64,000 nt of DNA from Aradus depressus (taxonomy: Eukaryota; Arthropoda; Insecta; Hemiptera; Aradidae), in contig OY759218.1 of assembly GCA_963662175.1 (NCBI GenBank), forward strand, positions 3,774,001-3,838,000, in the 5' to 3' direction. Position numbers and translations under genes: made by a program. The notes under the pieces were generated by a model. It ran no database searches. It was not told the origin of the DNA and was given only the letters and a program-made list of their open reading frames with translations. Below, in pieces: positions 36,776 through 61,092 of the stretch; position 1 is the stretch's first letter; every line of letters starts with the position of its first letter.

Positions 36776-37783
36776 CGGAGCGTTGTCGTCCCCGTAGGTC
36801 TCCTTCAAGAGCACTTCTGACGCGAGCGGGTACCGCTGCAGCTCCCGATCAGCCAGCTCATGCAGCGTGCGAATCGCGAGAAAAGGCGCGGAAGTCGTCC
36901 ATGAACGGAGCGGAGGCGACATGCATCAGTGTAGCGAATGGTGTGCGAGTGGTGATCTTAGTGCCGCGTGGATTGGAAGGCGGCTGTCCGAACCGACTTT
37001 TGCGTCCAGGCATGCGATGAGTAGGCCAATTGGTGCGTTGAGGTCGTGGGTTGCAGGCTTCATCCAAAGAGGCTGGAGGCGCGAGCGCTGAAGTGTTGGT
37101 TCAGCTTGCGCAGAAGAGGCGTCGCAGGTGGGTTCGTTCGCGGTAGCGGGAGGTGCAGTCTTCTCAGCAGCAGAAGATCTACGGCGTCGGCGCTAGTGCC
37201 GATGGGTTGTCGTTTTTTCTAAGTCGACTAATTTGACTTTCTTCGCGACATTTTGAAATTGAAAATAATGAAATGAAACTGACTGTATTACTTACTTGAA
37301 TCCGGCCCGGTAAAAACCATGTTGGGTTTGGGTACAGGTTAAATGAGAACTTCGAGTAGAACAAGATATATATTTATTTGGACAACACCCTTATTACAAA
37401 ACCGCGTGGTAACGAACACAAAGTCAGTTGTTCAATAATAAGTCCCATACCGCGTGGGAACTACACAAGTCACTCACTTACTGTGCTTGGTAACAGACGA
37501 CTCACTTTATACCCGCGTGGTAATAAACAACTCACTTCCGCATGGTAACTAACGACTCACCTTATACCCGCGTGGTAATAAGGACGAATCCATTCCGTAC
37601 ACCGCGTGCTGGCTCGACCCAGACTCTCAGTCCACCCCGCGTGGCGACCAACTCAACGAACTCAGTCCACCCCGCGTGGTGCCCAACTGCTTACTGACTC
37701 ATGTAGTTCAAGAGTCCCGCCGACTCCTATCGATTGTCTCGGCGTGTTCCCGAATTCACCCACACTCAACTCGCGACTTAACA
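36776..37783 (-). mobile_element. BEL/Pao-like element, inverted 3'-truncated copy
   Basis: The 464-bp LTR lies at 37320-37783, followed on the minus strand by the primer site and interior as far as the GACGACAACGCTCCG segment. The PPT and 3' LTR are missing. It shares the CCACGCGG-box LTR with 30471-30934. Confidence 0.9.
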
Positions 37784-38110
37784 GGAAACAACCCGGCAAA
37801 CGTCTTAGGTTTAATCTTGGATACTGGAATATTTTAACATTACATAGACCCGGAGCACTGAATTTGCTCTGAATCAAATTGAAAAATATAAGCTGGACAT
37901 AACTGCCATCCAGGAGATCCGATGGGCCGGTCAAGGTATGCTAGAGAAGAAGAATCACACAGTTTACTACAGTTGCAGCGAACGGTTACACTCCTATGGT
38001 ACCGGATTCATTGTCCGGAAAGCTTTCCGTCACTTGGTCACGGGCTACAAGGAGGTTAGCCCGAGAATTTGCCTTATCTGAATTCGGGGAAAATTTTATA
38101 ATTATAGCGT
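37784..38110 (+). pseudogene. LINE AP-endonuclease fragment (IR2 right copy)
   Basis: The plus-strand translation contains LDITAIQEIRWAG, HTVYYSC and YGTGFIVRKAFRHLV, the front half of an apurinic-type endonuclease of RTE-like LINEs. The QE.RW motif holds a catalytic Glu. One frameshift (near 37865) and a stop after SPRICLI break it. The BEL/Pao LTR begins immediately upstream, so that element inserted into this LINE remnant. Confidence 0.78.
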
Positions 38111-38132
38111 AGTTAGTATATATGCTAAAGTT

Positions 38133-38993
38133 GTGTCTAAAGTTGTTGGTAAGGGCGGCGAAAATGACGTACCAGTCATACATGTCATACCAGATTTACC
38201 GTATGAAAAGGTAGGTACCGATATATTTGAGTTTGGTGGAAATTCCTACTTAGTAGTGGTTGATTATTTATCTACATGGATAGATGTAGCAAAGCTGAAA
38301 GGGAAAACGGCCAGTGAAGTAATTAGGGCCCTAAGAGCAATATTTTGTACTCACGAAATACCTAAGGTATTAATATCAGATAATATGCCTTTCTCTTCGT
38401 TAGAATTTATGAAGTTTGCCTCTGCATGGGAGATAGAAGTAAAAACATCTAGCCCTAGATACCCGAAGTCAAACGGTTTGGCCGAAAAGGCAGTAGGAAT
38501 TGCTAAGAAACTTATGGCTAAAAGTTATGAGTCTGGCACGCCATATGAACTGGCCTTGCTGGAACATCACAATACACCAGTGGCAGGGATGTCAGCTAGT
38601 CCAGCGGAAATACTGATGAGTAGAAAATTAAGGTCGTTATTACCGGTGTCAAAAATGAATCATTATCCTACTCTCTTGCCAAAATCCTTCTCAGAAGAGA
38701 AACGGAGGAGGCAAAATATGTCAAAGTATCACTATGACAAGAGTGCAAAAGAAGGAGATGTATTTACGGAAGGAGACGATGTGGTGGTGTTTAACAAAAC
38801 GTGGGAGCCCGCTAAAGTGATCGGAAAATATGAAACGCCAAGATCCTTCTTAATTAGGACTGAAAATGGTGCAGTTTTCCGAAGAAACAGTAGTCAGTTA
38901 AAACAATCTAAAGTTGTTAGTAAGGGCGGCGAAAATGACGTAACTGGTCAGGAATGGGCAGGAAGAAAGCAACCCCAGGGAAAGAAGAACTAA
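38133..38993 (+). pseudogene. Ty3/Gypsy integrase, C-terminal end of pol
   Basis: A 286-codon open frame covers the integrase core and tail. The DDE residues are visible: Asp in VGTDIFEF, Asp in LISDNMPF and Glu in NGLAEKAVG. A basic C-terminal region with GDDVVVFNKTWEPAKVIG follows. The enzyme normally joins element cDNA to host DNA in the nucleus. The upstream protease, RT and zinc-binding domain are missing; the frame instead opens from a LINE endonuclease remnant. The Met at 38133 is unlikely to be a real start. SKVV(G/S)KGGENDV occurs at both ends of the frame because of a 36-bp direct repeat (38136-38171 and 38907-38942, one mismatch). Confidence 0.85.
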
Positions 38994-39115
38994 GAGTGGA
39001 AGAAGAGTGCAGCCACCGGAGAAGTTGGATTTGTGAAAGTCATAGTGTTTTAAGTGTTTTTTTTTTTGTTATTAAGGAAATCTGTTTCAGGTGCATTATT
39101 AATTAAAGGGGGAGA

Positions 39116-39442
39116 TGTGATGTATGTATGTTATGTAGATGGCACTGGAAAAAGGTTACAGGTGACAAGTAAAATATTAGTAAAATATATTAACAGTTGA
39201 GTTGAAATTAATATTTATTGTGTTTATCTCTATTTCTGTAAAATAACAAGACTCGGTCTTTTATTGATTCAAAACAATTAAGACCTACGAATTCTTTAAA
39301 ATAAGCATTATACATTTTGACAACAAACAAAGTTAGTTTGTTATTTAAATAGAAGAGTTGAATAAAAATAAATGTGTAGTTTTATATTATAAAATGTGAC
39401 TCTAGAACGCCACATTCCTGCTGTGATCTGGGAGCAGTCACA
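39116..39442 (+). repeat. Gypsy 3' LTR with polypurine tract
   Basis: AAAGGGGGAGA (39105-39115) is followed by TGTGATGTATG, the usual PPT-LTR junction of insect Gypsy elements. The LTR probably ends at GCAGTCACA (39442), giving inverted TGTGA...TCACA ends. It lies about 120 bp downstream of the integrase stop on the same strand. The right end is inferred, because no 5' LTR is present to compare. Confidence 0.7.
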
Positions 39443-39727
39443 GTGAGGTCAACGTAAGGAGGCCAAACTAACCTAAATAACCTTTTTGGTGTGGTACAAG
39501 TTAAAATTTTTTTTTTTTATTTCCGTTTATATTTATATATATCGATGGTTCAAAGCACAATAGTGCTAACTCCAAAAATGCTGTTTTTGGCTACTGCAAA
39601 AACAAGTTTTGTCCAAGATGTTTCATCTAGGTGGAACTATTTTAATCTCCAAGCCTCTTAATTTTTATGAAGCCCAAATCAACATAAATGCAGTTGCAAA
39701 CATTTTATAAGCATAATTCGGATTGCA
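39443..39727. other. AT-rich spacer
   Basis: Short AT-rich DNA between the LTR and a LINE fragment. Nothing recognised. Confidence 0.6.
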
Positions 39728-40030
39728 TTATGTAATTAAAAAAGTGGTCAGGACTTTGTACTTTTGAGCTGTACGCATAATATTAGTATCATCCGCGAAA
39801 AGGACCGAATTAAAGGGTTTCACGTAACTAGGTAAATAATTAATGTATATGAGGAACAGCAAAGGTCCTAAGATTGATCCTTGAGGAACACCGCACGTAA
39901 TTTCTCTCCATTCTGATGTATACATTTCCCCAGTTACATCCTGAGCTTCGACTCTTTGTAGCCTTCCAGATAAGTAACTGGCAAAGAGATCAAGCGCTAC
40001 ACCTCTAATGCCGTAGTGCCACTTGATCAT
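39728..40030 (-). pseudogene. non-LTR reverse transcriptase palm fragment
   Basis: A 100-codon minus-strand frame shows GVALDLFASYLSGR, CGVPQGSILGPLLFLIYIN and FADDT, the central palm of a Jockey/CR1-like LINE RT including the catalytic FADD box. There is no endonuclease or thumb on either side; the copy is truncated at both ends. It is a different lineage or region from the Jockey tails at 28134. Confidence 0.85.
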
Positions 40031-40456
40031 GGCTACTGGTTATTATTTTTTTATTAATTAAAAAAACTAGTGATTATAACAAAATTATGTTATATGATTA
40101 TTATGTAAATAACGATTATTTTCATCAGCTGGACAGAAAAACTGAATATCTGAAAACAAATACATTTGGTCACTTTTACCACCAACCCGACGATATAATT
40201 TAAGTCTTATAATATAATTTGGAAATAACTTTCTTTTATGTATGCTTTTCACAAATATTTGTATATAAATTTATTAAACATTACTTGACTCTTCAGTTAG
40301 ATATTAATTAATTTTTGACCAGTATTCATCCTGTATGTATTAATTTGTTTTACAAAACTTATAATTTAGCTTAGTGTTAGGAATAGCTCTTTTTGTTTTA
40401 TATTAAATGTAAAATTGGTGCTATTGTTTTTCTTTGAAAACGCTAACAATATGAAT
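40031..40456. other. AT-rich DNA, nothing recognised
   Basis: No coding or RNA signal. The last 14 bases are the left target duplication of the next SINE. Confidence 0.6.
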
Positions 40457-40603
40457 TGGGGGGCGTCCTGCGGGTGGGACGATAAGCGATGGTCCCGAGC
40501 CTGTAAGATGTCAGGCTCGTATCCACCAGAGCGACGAAAGAGCTCTCGGGTAGTAAACGATATGACCCAGGGAAATTGATAACCCCCCTCACGTGTCACT
40601 TAA
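40457..40603 (+). mobile_element. tRNA-derived SINE, copy 3 (5'-truncated, clear TSD)
   Basis: The 14-mer CTAACAATATGAAT flanks the insert at 40443-40456 and 40604-40617. The insert starts inside the SINE body (GGGCGTCCTGCGGGTGGGACG) and ends with the family tail, so the tRNA part was lost by 5' truncation. A long A/T-rich TSD plus 5' truncation is the signature of LINE-driven target-primed reverse transcription. Confidence 0.9.
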
Positions 40604-40617
40604 CTAACAATATGAAT

Positions 40618-42177
40618 AACTGTTGTGTTTCTTTGCAAAGGTTTTCCTTCACTTTGTATTTACCTGCAAGAAAAAAAATAATGTTATTTACTATTCTTTG
40701 GGTACTGAATCTCTTCAGTTCATTTGTTAGAATTTATTTTATTATTGAATATTTCTGACTTCCAAATAGAGGAAGGATGCACTGTTTGTATATTCTCATT
40801 CTTGATATTGCTTTGAGTGGTCCCAACAACTGTGAGATGTAAATGTCATAAGTTTATCTTGAATCTCTTAACGTGCCTTGAAATGTGTCTTGATGTGTAT
40901 TTATTTTTATTATTTTTTCTTCATTCATCTGGTTATTTTTAGAAAAACATGAAATTCCTGTAAAAATATCAAATTTTAGGCCAATTACATAACTTCGTTG
41001 AGCGATGAAAAATGCAGAAACTGCATTATTTCATATTATATTTTACTGCTTGGAAAGATTAAAATTCAAGCAAATTCTAAGTCACTTACTTACCAGTTAA
41101 AGTAAAACAAGGTACCATTTAAAAAAAAAAAAAAAAAAAATGCAATACAATGTAAAAAAACATATAAATATAATTAAAGAAATATATTATACAAAATAAA
41201 CAACATAACTGATAAAAATGAATTTTTAATCACATTATTATTTTTTTTTTTCGAAAAAGAAGTATACATTTTATTTATAAATAAATGTGGGTGATTTCAC
41301 GGCTTGACATGAATATACCCCCCCCCCCCCCCCCCCCCCCCCCCTCTTATTAAAATTATTCACACTTTTTTTTTTTCATTTCATATACTGAATTTCCTAG
41401 AATTCAATCATTTTATGTAAAAGACGTTCTAATAATTTAAATAAACACTTCCACAATTTTTAGGGTTTCTGTTTCTTTTTTTTTTTCTTTTTTAATTTAA
41501 TTTGTTACATTTTTTTGAAAAAAAAAAAAAAACAGAAATCCTAACATTTTTAGATGCATATCAAATGGATATTTACTTTACAAAACTCAGATATGTAGAC
41601 TAAATAGTAAAATTAAATTAGTGTTGTATAATCAGTGAATTATTTACAATTTAAAAAAAAGTTAGTCAAAAAAAAGATTGTGCTTGAGAAAAAAATATAT
41701 AAATAATTTACAATAATCACATACAGTGTTTTTCAATACAACACTCGAATGGTCTTAGGGGAATTTCGGAAATAATAAATATCACAATCGTTGAGTACAT
41801 TATAACAATATATACAGTATTTACTGTAAAAAAAAAAAAGTTGAGTTGTATATAGGGTGTGCATACACAACACTCCCTCGAAATATATTTTGATTTAAGA
41901 GATATATTGAAAAATGTATTTAGAAAACATGTTTTTTAGGCAATAATGTTTGAATGAGGTCTATGTTTACTGTTTTTTTTCTCTCAGTACGGCCTCAAAT
42001 GTGTTTTTGAACATAAAAACGCACATCCTAGTCACCCTGTATGTACGCTGTACAATATATACAAATGAGAATTATACATATACGCAAATTCAATTATTCA
42101 AAAAAATTAGGTAATGAATACACGAAAAAGTATCTAGGAATATTTTTGAAATAAGAATATAAAAAATGTTTTAATCT
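40618..42177. other. low-complexity AT-rich intergenic DNA
   Basis: Many poly-A/poly-T runs and one long poly-C run. A segment at about 41840-42050 (ending CACCCTGTATG) looks like a small dispersed repeat. No gene is seen. Confidence 0.5.
41318..41344 (+). repeat. (C)27 homopolymer
   Basis: An uninterrupted 27-base C run in AT-rich DNA. Other G or C runs occur at 43022 (23), 44642 (19), 44858 (20), 60931 (19) and 61334 (22). Lengths may be imprecise in any assembly. Confidence 0.95.
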
Positions 42178-42359
42178 TCTATATAATAAAAATGACTGGC
42201 TAATTTTGCTAAGCGCAAAACTCGAGAACGGCTGCACCAATTCGGCTAATTTTTTTTTTCCAATATTCGTTGAAGTCCGAGGAAGGTTCTTATGAAGAGA
42301 GTTCCTAGCGGTCAACTGAAGGGGGGGGGGGGCTAAGCACAAAAATTGCTCTAGCGCAT

Positions 42360-43075
42360 TAACGGATGGACGGATTATCATGAAATTTCACATGTAGTAT
42401 TCTTAAAAGCCAAGTTAAAAAATAGGCTATGTGGCGTCCATAAATTTTGAACGGTAAGGGGGGTCTAAATATAAAGATAGTGCTAAGTCACTAACGGATG
42501 ATCGGATTGTCATGGAATTTCATATGTAGTATTTTTAAAGGCCAAATAAAAAAATAGGGTGTGTGACGTCACAAAATATTGAACGTGAGGGGGGGTTATG
42601 GGGGTAGGCCTAAATATAAAGATAGTGCTAAGTCTTTAACGAATGATCGGATTGTCATGGAATTTCATATGTAATATTCCTAGAGGAAAAATTGAAAAAT
42701 GCGCTATGTTACATCTCAAAATTTTGAAAGGGAGGGGGGTTGTGGGGAAAGGCCTAAATATAAAGATAGTGCTAAGTCATTAACGGATGATCGGATTGTC
42801 ATGGAATTTCATATGTAGTATATATAAAGGCCAAATAAAAAAAAGGTGTGTGACGTCACAAAATAGTGAACGTGAGGGGGGGTTGTGGGGGTAGACCTAA
42901 TTATAAAGATAGTGATCGGTCATTAACAGATGATCGAATTGTCATGGAATTTCACATGTAGTATTTTTAAAGGCGAAATAGAAAAATACACTATGTGACA
43001 TCTAAAAAAAATTAAACGAGAGGGGGGGGGGGGGGGGGGGGGGGCGTTAAGCATAAAAATAATACTGACTCATTA
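42360..43075 (+). repeat. about 145-bp G-rich tandem repeats inside Helitron 1
   Basis: The phrase AAAGATAGTGCTAAGTCATT with ACGGATGATCGGATTGTCATG recurs near 42480, 42625, 42770 and 42912, and more loosely at about 42350 and 43060. Each unit ends in a run of 6-23 G. The array is interrupted by small indels. Confidence 0.85.
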
Positions 43076-43104
43076 AATGTAATCGGATTCTCATGAAATT
43101 TCAC

Positions 43105-43400
43105 AAGTAGTAGTAGTAACTACGTACTAGCTGAGGTGCCCAGCGTTCCTAACTACGTTCTAGCTGTGGGGCCCGCCGTTGCAAGGTACATACTAGCTGT
43201 GATGCCCAGCGTTTTCAACTACGTACTAGCTGTGGGGTCCGCATAGCGGCTGTGGGATCCGCACATTTGTGGTCACAAGCCTTCTTAAGTACGCACTGGC
43301 TAGAACGTCCAGTGACTCTAAGTATTCACTAGCTGTGGTTTCCGCCGTTGAATGGCGATTGGTAGCTGTAGTGCCCAGGGGTCCTAAAAAGTTACTAGCT
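43105..43400 (+). repeat. about 40-bp minisatellite inside Helitron 1
   Basis: Units of the form ACTACGTACTAGCTGTGG and GCCCAGCGTTCCTA repeat six to eight times with divergence. Related units appear in copy 2 (45110-45350) and inverted at 60770-60930. Confidence 0.8.
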
Positions 43401-43558
43401 GGGATGTCTGCCGTTGAAGGACTATAAGCCTTATTCCGTATGAATAATTGAAAATTATAACATCATGAATTTACTGTTGAAAAATTGAATAGGATTCGAA
43501 CGAGAGATATTAGGAGAAAAGTCAAAGTTCCCCGGGCAACGCCGGGTATTACTGCTAG

Positions 43559-44497
43559 TGTTTTATAAAAGTTTATACAATTGTTTTTTGAAATGATTAA
43601 AGACTGGAATTGTCGAAAAGAAATAATACCGATTTGGATGTTTTTTTTTTCCCAAGGTGTTCCTACCATCCAGAGGTCCGATTTCTCTAATGAACGAACA
43701 TGATTTTCATAAAAACAATAATGGATTTTTGTGATTTGAAAAAAAAAAAAAAAAAAAAAAGGGAAACCGGTAACACTTTTGGTTATCGCAAACAAATTTA
43801 TATAAAAGAATTTTAGCGACCCCTTAAATCGCGATCCAGGGAACATGTTTGATGCAAATATAGCAATCCACAAAAATTAAATGAAAAAACAATTTAATGG
43901 CCAATCGTGGGCCACAATTAATGATTAGACAGCAGCTTGAAAAATAACAGAATAGTCGTCCATTGTGGGCAACCAAAAAAAAAAAAAACTAATGTTTCAA
44001 AACGCAAATGACCTACTATCAGAGTGTAACGCAAATTATGAATTACTAAAAAACGGCTGTTAAACTTTTTTTTTTCATTTTTGTTAATTTTCTTTCTGTT
44101 ATACATAGAGCAGGATTACACCATTTTAGCCAACTGGCGCTAATTCAAGATAAAACAACTATAAAATGCATTAAAAAGTGAAAATATTTAACCGAAAGGA
44201 AAGGAAAGAAAAGGAAGGTGCAACCAAGCATTTATTTAACGTATCTTCAAAATATTCCTGGATATTCATTATTGTGTATTTTTACTTAGTATAGAGAAAA
44301 GAAGAAAAACAAATAAAAATCATGCCAGAAGTTTCAAAGAAGTTGAAGTCTTGCTCCAAGGACTAGATTCTCGAATGTTGAGCTGTAAAAAAATCATCAA
44401 ACACTTAGCAGATAAATAGGAGCAAAATAATAGTTATAGATGAAAAATTGTTTGGAAAACAAGAAACTTATAAATTATGAAATAGTCTCAAAATTTA
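43559..44497. other. AT-rich spacer between Helitrons
   Basis: Poly-A tracts and featureless AT-rich DNA. A 136-codon minus-strand frame (43463-43873) spans a poly-T run and the Helitron end and is not a gene. Confidence 0.5.
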
Positions 44498-45416
44498 TCT
44501 ATATAATAAAAATGACTGGCTAATTTTGCTAAGCGCAAAACTCGAGAACGGCTGGACCAATTCGGCTAATTTTTTTTCTTCAAATATTCGTTGAAGTCCG
44601 AGGAAGGTTCTTATGAAGAGAGTTCCTAGCGGTCAACTGGAGGGGGGGGGGGGGGGGGGGCTAAGCACAAAAATTGCTCTAGCGCATTAACGGATGGACG
44701 GATTATCATGAAATTTCACATGTAGTATTCTTAAAAGCCAAGTTAAAAAATAGGCTATGTGGCGTCCATAAATTTTGAACGGTAGGGGGGGGTTGTAAGG
44801 GGGGCCTAAATATAAAGGTAGTGCTAAGTCATTAACGGATGAACGGGAGGGGGGTATGGGGGGGGGGGGGGGGGGGGCAAGCATATACCTAAATGGTAGT
44901 TTCAAAAGCAATATTTAAAAATTGGCTGTGACCCTTTGGACGGGAGGGGCGGGGGTGCGTTATTGCAGAATGAATCTCACATGGAGCTTTCTTAAAGATG
45001 GGAGACGGGAGGGGCGGGGGTGCGTTATTGCAGAATGAATCTCACATGGAGCTTTCTTAAAGATGGGATATAGCTCTAATTTTAATATGGTGGGTTTCCT
45101 AAGCATGTATTACCTAGGAGGTCCACCGTTGCACGGTAAATAATAGCTATCACCAGCGTTGTTAAGCACAAAATACCTAGGGCATCCGCTGTTGCAAGGC
45201 ACATACTAGCTGCGGTGCCCAGCATTCCTAACTACATACTATCTGTGTTGCCCAGCGTTCCTAAGAACTTAATACCTGGTTGCACGGAGTTGCAAGGTGC
45301 ATACTATCTAAGGTGCCCGGCGTTCTTAAGTAGGAACTAGCTGTGGTTCCAAGTGGTCAAAAAAAAAAATCCGGTCCAATAGCTTTTGACAGAACGACGT
45401 CTGTCGGGTCAGCTAG
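44498..45416 (+). mobile_element. non-autonomous Helitron 2
   Basis: Flanked by A on the left and T on the right as Helitron insertion requires. The 5' end matches copy 1 for about 300 bp. The 3' end is different: hairpin GACAGA...TCTGTC, then GGGTCAG and CTAG. It carries fewer tandem units but two long G runs, and a 64-bp direct duplication near 44938-45065 (GGGAGGGGCGGGGGTGCG block). Confidence 0.85.
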
Positions 45417-46181
45417 TTTGTAATATTATTCCAAGGGGAATTTCAGGAAATCAGTTAAAAGAGAATTCTTTGAAGTGTTCAGAAACTACTTTTTATAGCA
45501 ACAGAATTAGAAAGCTGTCGGTGAATCACCGGCTATATACTTCTCTAACTAAGTTTATGCTCTCCATTTAAAACCCCTCTCCCGTTCGGCTAATGTAGCT
45601 AAAAAACATGGCTAACTCAGGGACTTCACAATTCTCATATAAAATTTCATGCCGATAATTAATTACTGCTGATGTAATGAATGGCATACATACAAAACTT
45701 GAAGTTTTTGAGTTAAGCCCTCGATAATTCCCCCTACCGATCAGCCGATTCGGCTAAAAATTAATAGGTGTTGTACGTATGGGGTTCTGGATACACATAT
45801 AAAATGTCATGCCATCATGTCGTTCTATGAGAAGGTACACATACTTATACATAATTTTTCGATAGGATCAACCTTTCTCGAGTAAATCAAGCCAGTATGT
45901 AAAGAGTGGATTTCAAAACGTAATTTTAGGACGGTTTTCGATATTTATCTAGCAAACCGCGCGAAACATAGTATATATTTGATATAAAATGTTCCTTTCA
46001 GTTTTCTCCACAACTTTTAATCGAAGAGATTTTTGATTAGGTCATAAATATGAACTATATAGTATACTTAGTCGCGAAGTAAAATGCACAAAATTTAAAT
46101 TAAAAAAAAAAAGCTCTCAAATCCGGAGAGGTAGAGGTAATATAACGCCATAAGTACCATTACTGGAAATACTTACACAAA
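45417..46181. other. p66 3' flank / UTR region, repeat-derived
   Basis: Contains CGGCTAA words similar to the Helitron heads. On the minus strand a strong donor-like GTAAGT (46171-46176) lies about 6 bases after the p66 stop, which could mean a 3' UTR intron. No polyadenylation signal could be assigned with confidence. Confidence 0.4.
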
Positions 46182-59523
<13,342 letters not shown>

Positions 59524-60221
59524 TATTTTCAACAATTCACTACATAAAACTACAATAAGTTATATATGCGAAAACTAGTCAAGAAATTGTTTGCATTTTC
59601 ACGGGAGGTAAACGACTCCGAGTAATAGAACAATTCAAATCACAAATCCATGTAAATGACATTTATCATAAAATAAATACTTATTTTATTAACTTTAATA
59701 TATTAAATAAAAAGAAATTAATGTTTTCAAATGTGACGCTACACAAAACAAAAAAGGTCAACGATAGCTCTAGTAAATTAACTAAAACTCGAATAAGTCA
59801 AATGAAGCAAATTGAAGTCGATAGTGAGGGTAAAAAGTGAGTTCGAAGAAAAGCTATAACCTAATGAGTACATCCGAGATGGCGGGAATTTTGAATTTTA
59901 AACAAATTAGGATTTTTTGCTTTTTTTTTCGTTTAACACTTGATTTATCATTTGCTAGAAGAGATAATAAATCAGCAAACAATTATAGTGGAAGTCTATT
60001 ATTCCCATTTCATAAATAACATTTTTCGATAGATTTATCGAATAATTCTGGAATTCATCAGGCGGTGAACATTAGAAATGGAAAAACCGAGTCAAAAGTT
60101 TTTTTTATGATTACAAAAATATTGAATATTCAACAGTTTCCTATATTCATAATATTCAACAGTAAAATTTATTCTATAAGAAATTATGATCCATGTAACA
60201 GCGTTCAACAGGAACATTGCA
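59524..60221 (-). promoter_or_regulatory. likely p66 5' UTR / promoter region
   Basis: Lies directly upstream of the coding start on the minus strand. The word GAGATGGCGGGAA (plus strand, 59877) resembles a YY1/Pho-type GCCAT site read on the minus strand. No TATA box in a convincing place. The promoter role is inferred from position only. Confidence 0.3.
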
Positions 60222-60234
60222 TTGATTTCATTAT

Positions 60235-60505
60235 GAGGGCACTGGTAGCTCAACTGAGCTCATGGTCGCGGGTTCGAAACCCAACCGAGGCCCTTAGTTT
60301 ATTTTATCTGGGAGGTAAAATAAACTTAAGCACGCCGTCCTTCGAATGGGACGTTAAGCGATGGTCCCGAGCCTATACGATGTCTAGGTAGGCAAAATGT
60401 AGGACTCCCATAGTAGAGTCGGGCTCATGTTCACCAGAGTGACGAAAGACTGGTAGTAGGCGATATGACATAGTTAAAACCCAGGCATGAGTCATAATAA
60501 CTAAC
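60235..60505 (+). mobile_element. tRNA-derived SINE, copy 4
   Basis: Flanked by TTGATTTCAT at 60222-60231 and 60506-60515. It has a shortened A-box region (GGTAGCTCAACTGAG), B box GCGGGTTCGAAACCC, the TTATTTTATCTGGGAGGTAAA hairpin, the GGATGGGACG-related core and the GTGACGAAAGA tail block. The segment between the core and the tail is shortened compared with copy 2. Confidence 0.9.
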
Positions 60506-60624
60506 TTGATTTCATCATGAACTGTTATCTTAAAATAAAATAATTTTTGAATATGTTTTCTTCATTTCTCTCCACTTCTTACACAATATTATGTTGAGTA
60601 CTTACAAGATATTCTTCTGAGTAT

Positions 60625-61092
60625 TTACAATACCCGGGAACTTTGACTTTTTCTCTTAATATCTCTCATTCGAATCCTATTCAATTCATCAACAGTACAA
60701 TAATGATGTTTCGATTTTCAATTACTCAAATGGAATAAGACTTATAGTCCTTCAACGCCAGACACGATAGTATTTAGGATCCCTGGGCACCACAGCTAGT
60801 ATGTGCTTGAGGGCCGCTGGGCACCACAGCTAGTACGTACTTAAGAACGCTGGGCGCCACAGCCAGTACGTACTTAGGAACGCTGGTGACCGTGCAATGG
60901 TGGACCTCCTAGAGAATACGTGCTTAGGAACCCCCCCCCCCCCCCCCCTTTTAAAATTTGAGGCGCCATATAGCCCATATTTAAGAATGCTACATATGAA
61001 ATTCCATCAGCATTAATGCTTCCCTCTTTCCCGTTCAGAAATTTGAGACGTCACATAGTCTATTGTTCAATTTGACTTTTAAGAATGCTACA
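60625..61092 (-). mobile_element. Helitron 3' half, degraded
   Basis: The reverse complement of Helitron 1's 3' region: AAAGTTCCCGGGTATT (hairpin partly deleted), GAGAGATATT, then about 40-bp minisatellite units (AGCTGTGGTGCCCAG type) and a C19 run. The terminal CTAG is not preserved. Confidence 0.8.

Larger units (their letters stand above)
36776..38376 (-). repeat. inverted repeat IR2, right arm (1601 bp)
   Basis: Reverse complement of 29878-31478. Beyond its right end the Gypsy integrase frame simply continues. Beyond its left end the BEL/Pao-like interior is cut and hAT sequence begins. Each copy is thus complete where the other is truncated: the left for the BEL/Pao element, the right for the integrase. 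Confidence 0.95.
42178..43558 (+). mobile_element. non-autonomous Helitron 1
   Basis: It starts TCTATATAATAAAAATGAC and ends with a GC hairpin (CCCGG...CCGGG, about 43530-43546), then TATTACTG and CTAG followed by T. These are the TC start and hairpin-CTRR end typical of Helitrons, which move by rolling-circle replication. No Rep/helicase ORF is present. The same 5' end opens copy 2 at 44498. The interior is built of G-rich tandem repeats (see next entries). Confidence 0.85.

Noticed and set aside
43463..43873. 136-codon minus-strand frame
   Set aside because: It crosses a Helitron end and poly-T tracts; Phe/Ile-rich with no motif.
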